A stretch of DNA of 8,077 nucleotides. It comes from a bacterium UBP3_UBA6266. Its GTDB lineage: Bacteria > Auribacterota > UBA6266. Both the position numbers and the translations under genes were made by a program. Positions within the stretch are counted from its first letter, which is position 1. Each line of letters opens with the position of its first letter. Shown here piece by piece: positions 5,378-8,077 of this stretch. The notes beneath the pieces are model-generated. The model made no database searches, was not told the origin of the DNA, and saw only the letters and a list, made by a program, of their open reading frames with translations. The DNA is taken from assembly GCA_002440765.1 (NCBI GenBank), contig DJVC01000104.1, forward strand, positions 1 through 8,077, in the 5' to 3' direction.

Positions 5378-7708
5378 ATGGAAAAACCAGTGATAGTAAA
5401 AACAATTCTGGCGGTTGTTTTATGTTGGACTGTCCTCTTCCCCTGTTCAGATTGTTGTGATGCGGATGAATATAGACTTCCGGTTTTTACGTCCGATTCG
5501 ATTATCAGCGAAGACTCTTTCTGGGAAGATTCATGGATAGGAAGCGGGGACGGGTGTGAGATAGAGCAAATACAAAACCGCATAAACATAACGGAAACCG
5601 CGGATGGAGTTAAATCTTTAATGTTTTCCGGATCGAATTCCGGTGACAAAGGATGGTGGGTTGCCTGTATTGCCAGGCCTATGTGGCAACCGTTTTATCT
5701 TGAAGATTGTAAAAACGAAGCTTTGCTGGAGTTTTCTATAAATTACGAAGAACATGAAGGCGACTGTTTCATAGGAATTGCGGATAAAAGCAGGTTGAGA
5801 AGAGAAGCAATATTGGAGCTTAAGAATTACATATTGCCGCGTAAAGGCTGGCAAAAAGTCGAAATCCCTCTTTTGGATTTTTATAAAGCCAATCCGAGAG
5901 TAGATTTTTCCGGAATATCCCATGTAATATTGAAAAGCAGTTCTGCCGGAAAGACGTTCCGTATTTTGCTGAGTAATATGTTGTTCAGGGCGGCAGATCT
6001 TGCAGAAACAGAATATCCCGTTATTAAAATTAACCAGTGCGGATATCGTCTTAAAGACACTAAAATTGCGAAAGTGTCCGGTATCGGAATAAGAGATTTT
6101 GACTCCGGAAAATTTTTTATAATTGAGAAAGAAACAGGGGAAAGAGTGTTCGAAGGGAAAATCAGAAAAAGAAGCGATATGGATACGGGTTCAGGAGATA
6201 TTGTCTTCAACGCCGATTTTTCGGAGTTCGGCGTTCCCGGTTGCTATCGGATGGTAATACGCGGAAATAAAATCAGCAGCGCGATTTTCAGGATTAACGA
6301 TGATGTATATAACAAGCTTCTTGTGGATTCATTGAGAATGTTTTATCTGCAGAGGTGCGGCACATCCGTGAATAGTACCGGTTGGCGGCATGGTTCCTGT
6401 CACACCGAAGACGCGACGCTGCTATCGGAACAATCAAAGAAAATTGATGCCGCGGGAGGATGGCATGATGCGGGGGATTACGGAAAATATATAGTTAACG
6501 CCGGAGTAAGTGTTGGGACATTGCTGTACGCTTACGAACTTTTTCCGGAAAAATTTTCCGACGGACAGATGAATATTCCTGAAAGTTCGAACGGTGTTCC
6601 CGACATTCTTGATGAAGCAAGGTGGGAAATCGACTGGTTTTTTAAGATGCAGAGGGAAGACGGCGGCGTCTATCATAAGTTGGCCGGTATCTTCCAGCCT
6701 AAGGATTTTTCTCCCGATATGGATAAACAGCCGAGATATATCATTGATTTGTCGGCAAAAGCTCCTTGCAGCGGGGAAATATTGGATGGAAGCGCCGTTT
6801 CAACAGCTGCGACGGCAAATTTTGCCGCCGTGTGCTCTCTCTCTTCCAGGATATTTGAAAAGCATGATGCTAAATTTTCGCGCAAATGCCTGGTTTCGGC
6901 GGAAAAGGCTTGGGATTTTCTCGCGGAGCATCCGGAAGATTACCCGCCCAGAGGATTTTGTAATCCTCAGATTAAAGATCCTTTCATAATCAGCGGAGAG
7001 TACGGGGACGACCCGGAAGGGAAGTGGACACAAGGCGATAAAGATGAAAGGTTTTGGGCTTCTGTTGAGCTTTTTCTTTCGACCGGAAAAGATAAGTACC
7101 ATAAGTATATAAAAGATAATTACGGTAAGTTCAAGGATGCCCATGCCATTAACTGGCAGCAGCTTCAGAACTTTGGGCTTTACTCATACTGCCTGTCGGG
7201 GAAAGCTGATGAGGATATCAAAGCTGATATATTGGATAGTTTGTCAAATTATGGAAAATCGATATTAACAGCGGCCGAAAACAGCGCATATGATGTTTGT
7301 CTCAATGACTATGAGTATTATTGGGGCTCCAATGCGGTGGTTCTGAATTATGCGGTAGATATGCTTTTTCTATACCGGTTGTTTAATGAAGAAGTGTACT
7401 TAAAAGCGGCGCTGAATCAGCTTCATTATATACTCGGCAGGAATGCGTTATCGACATCTTTTGTGAGCGGATATGGGGAAAACCCAGCCGGGGCATTTTA
7501 TCATAATTGGTTTAATTCAGCCGGCGGTAATGTGTTATATCCGCGCGGTTTTCTTGTCGGAGGACCCAATAAAGACAATTTCCGCGTTTCGTCTTTTCCG
7601 GCAAAATGCTACAAGCCTGTCAAATCGGATTTTACTATAAATGAACCGGCAATAAACTATAATGCTCCGCTGGTGTTCATCGCCGCTTTTTTTTCTGAAA
7701 AACAGTAA
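5378..7708 (+). CDS. GH9 family cellulase (endo-beta-glucanase) with N-terminal binding and Ig-like domains
   Basis: A 776-residue exported glycoside hydrolase that cleaves beta-1,4-glucan by an inverting mechanism. The parts, in order, are a signal peptide (about 1-29); a CBM11-like domain (about 33-205) with KGWQKVEIPLLDF at 156-168; an Ig-like CelD_N domain (about 213-306) opening with INQCGYR; and the GH9 catalytic (alpha/alpha)6 barrel (about 308-774). WHDAGDYGKY (362-371) holds the paired aspartates D364 and D367, one of which acts as general base. NEPAINYNAPLV (755-766) holds the general acid E756. RGFLVGGPN (723-731) is another GH9 landmark. Oddly, the usual P-H-x-R signature is replaced by SGYGENPAGAFYHNWFN (697-713): H709 remains but the arginine is absent and spacing is altered, so product profile or substrate may differ from classical cellulases. 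The ribosome site (AAGAGAAAGAG) is weak. It is downstream partner of the tandem binding protein. Confidence 0.93.
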   Translation: MEKPVIVKTILAVVLCWTVLFPCSDCCDADEYRLPVFTSDSIISEDSFWEDSWIGSGDGCEIEQIQNRINITETADGVKSLMFSGSNSGDKGWWVACIARPMWQPFYLEDCKNEALLEFSINYEEHEGDCFIGIADKSRLRREAILELKNYILPRKGWQKVEIPLLDFYKANPRVDFSGISHVILKSSSAGKTFRILLSNMLFRAADLAETEYPVIKINQCGYRLKDTKIAKVSGIGIRDFDSGKFFIIEKETGERVFEGKIRKRSDMDTGSGDIVFNADFSEFGVPGCYRMVIRGNKISSAIFRINDDVYNKLLVDSLRMFYLQRCGTSVNSTGWRHGSCHTEDATLLSEQSKKIDAAGGWHDAGDYGKYIVNAGVSVGTLLYAYELFPEKFSDGQMNIPESSNGVPDILDEARWEIDWFFKMQREDGGVYHKLAGIFQPKDFSPDMDKQPRYIIDLSAKAPCSGEILDGSAVSTAATANFAAVCSLSSRIFEKHDAKFSRKCLVSAEKAWDFLAEHPEDYPPRGFCNPQIKDPFIISGEYGDDPEGKWTQGDKDERFWASVELFLSTGKDKYHKYIKDNYGKFKDAHAINWQQLQNFGLYSYCLSGKADEDIKADILDSLSNYGKSILTAAENSAYDVCLNDYEYYWGSNAVVLNYAVDMLFLYRLFNEEVYLKAALNQLHYILGRNALSTSFVSGYGENPAGAFYHNWFNSAGGNVLYPRGFLVGGPNKDNFRVSSFPAKCYKPVKSDFTINEPAINYNAPLVFIAAFFSEKQ

Positions 7709-7717
7709 CCTTGCCTA

Positions 7718-7764
7718 TTGACAAAATTCAATTAAATGGTATATTAAAGGTATAGTATGGTATA
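7718..7764 (+). promoter_or_regulatory. Promoter with perfect triple GGTATA operator upstream of the GH94 gene
   Basis: TTGACA (7718-7723) begins only nine bases after the GH9 stop codon. TATTAA (7742-7747, 18-bp spacer) is the likely -10. TGGTATA (7737-7743), AGGTATA (7748-7754) and TGGTATA (7758-7764) step 11 and 10 bp, with the same 19-bp offset from the -35 start as at 4155. No terminator is visible between GH9 and this promoter, so read-through from the upstream operon may add to expression. Confidence 0.82.
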
Positions 7765-7787
7765 CAAGTAGAAAGGGGGTTTTTAAA

Positions 7788-8077
7788 GTGAAATTCGGGC
7801 ATTTTGATGAAAAAAACAGGGAATTTGTTATCGAGAGACCTGATACGCCTCTGCCCTGGATTAATTATTTGGGATGTGAGAAATACTGTGCGTTGATATC
7901 AAATACGGCCGGCGGATACAGTTTCTGGATAGATCCTCTTGAAAACCGTATCCTGCGGTACCGGTATAATAATATTCCCTCTGACCGCGGAGGCAGGTAT
8001 ATATATATTAAGGATTGTGAATCGAATGATTTTTGGTCAGTTTCATGGCAGCCGGTATTAACAGATACAGGAAAATA
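7788..8077 (+). CDS. GH94 cellobiose phosphorylase (5' part; runs off the window)
   Basis: The first 96 codons of a GH94 phosphorylase. The start is a GTG at 7788, supported by GAAAGGGGG (7771-7779) eight bases upstream. The N-terminus KFGHFDEKNREFVI, PWINYLG (23-29), SNTAGGYSF (38-46) and RYRYN (57-61) closely follow the N-terminal beta-sandwich of cellobiose phosphorylases. The enzyme converts cellobiose and phosphate to glucose 1-phosphate and glucose, saving ATP. There is no signal peptide, so it acts in the cytoplasm on imported sugar. Family members are about 800 residues long, so the catalytic Asp lies outside the window. A cellodextrin- or other disaccharide-specific GH94 cannot be excluded. 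Its own triple operator places it in the same regulon as GH9. Confidence 0.9.
   Translation, partial: MKFGHFDEKNREFVIERPDTPLPWINYLGCEKYCALISNTAGGYSFWIDPLENRILRYRYNNIPSDRGGRYIYIKDCESNDFWSVSWQPVLTDTGK

Noticed and set aside
5378..5460. Possible lipoprotein signal in GH9 because of cysteines near the end of the signal peptide (LFPCSDCC)
   Set aside because: The residues before the first cysteine (L-F-P) do not fit a lipobox, so ordinary signal peptidase cleavage near residue 29 is more likely.
5203..5649. Minus-strand open frame of 148 codons across the junction of the binding protein and GH9 genes, and other long minus-strand frames
   Set aside because: They overlap well-supported + strand genes, have no recognisable domains and lack convincing ribosome sites; they are shadows of the real genes.

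Overview
The window comes from an anaerobic or microaerophilic bacterium, most probably of the PVC/Lentisphaerae-Kiritimatiellota type or a related candidate phylum. This placement is inferred from several traits seen together: pseudopilins with a C-terminal H-x-x-G-x-N-x-x-F-x-D-G motif, a PEP-CTERM sorting tail, a GntR-headed regulator with a LacI-type sensor domain, and a one-iron superoxide reductase. No phylogenetic marker is complete, so the placement is tentative. All genes lie on the + strand, and no intergenic gap exceeds about 150 bases.

Layout. Positions 1-24 are the 3' end of a tRNA. An extended -10 promoter then drives a class II superoxide reductase (127-522). This is closely followed by a membrane protein that joins a DUF4190-like two-helix module to a pseudopilin-like domain (543-1190). 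After a hairpin the locus changes character. It continues with a classical pseudopilin (1337-2041), an exported PEP-CTERM protein with a carbohydrate-binding-like domain (2146-2880), a strong terminator, a GntR/LacI hybrid regulator (2997-4106), an exported protein made of two carbohydrate-binding-like repeats (4231-5358), a GH9 cellulase (5378-7708), and the start of a GH94 cellobiose phosphorylase (7788 to the window end).

How the genes work together. The right-hand 6.8 kb reads as a cellulose or beta-glucan utilisation locus. Exported binding proteins and GH9 act outside the cytoplasm, and GH94, which lacks a signal peptide, phosphorolyses the imported cellobiose inside. No transporter is visible.

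The most striking feature is regulatory. Four promoters (before the pseudopilin, the PEP-CTERM protein, the tandem binding protein and GH94) carry a TTGACA -35 box followed by three head-to-tail copies of a TGGTATA-like heptamer, with start-to-start steps of exactly 11 and then 10 bp. The regulator's own upstream region carries two copies at the 10-bp step. This defines a probable regulon controlled by the GntR/LacI-type protein encoded in its middle. It uses an unusual direct-repeat operator and places a pseudopilin under the same control as the cellulase.
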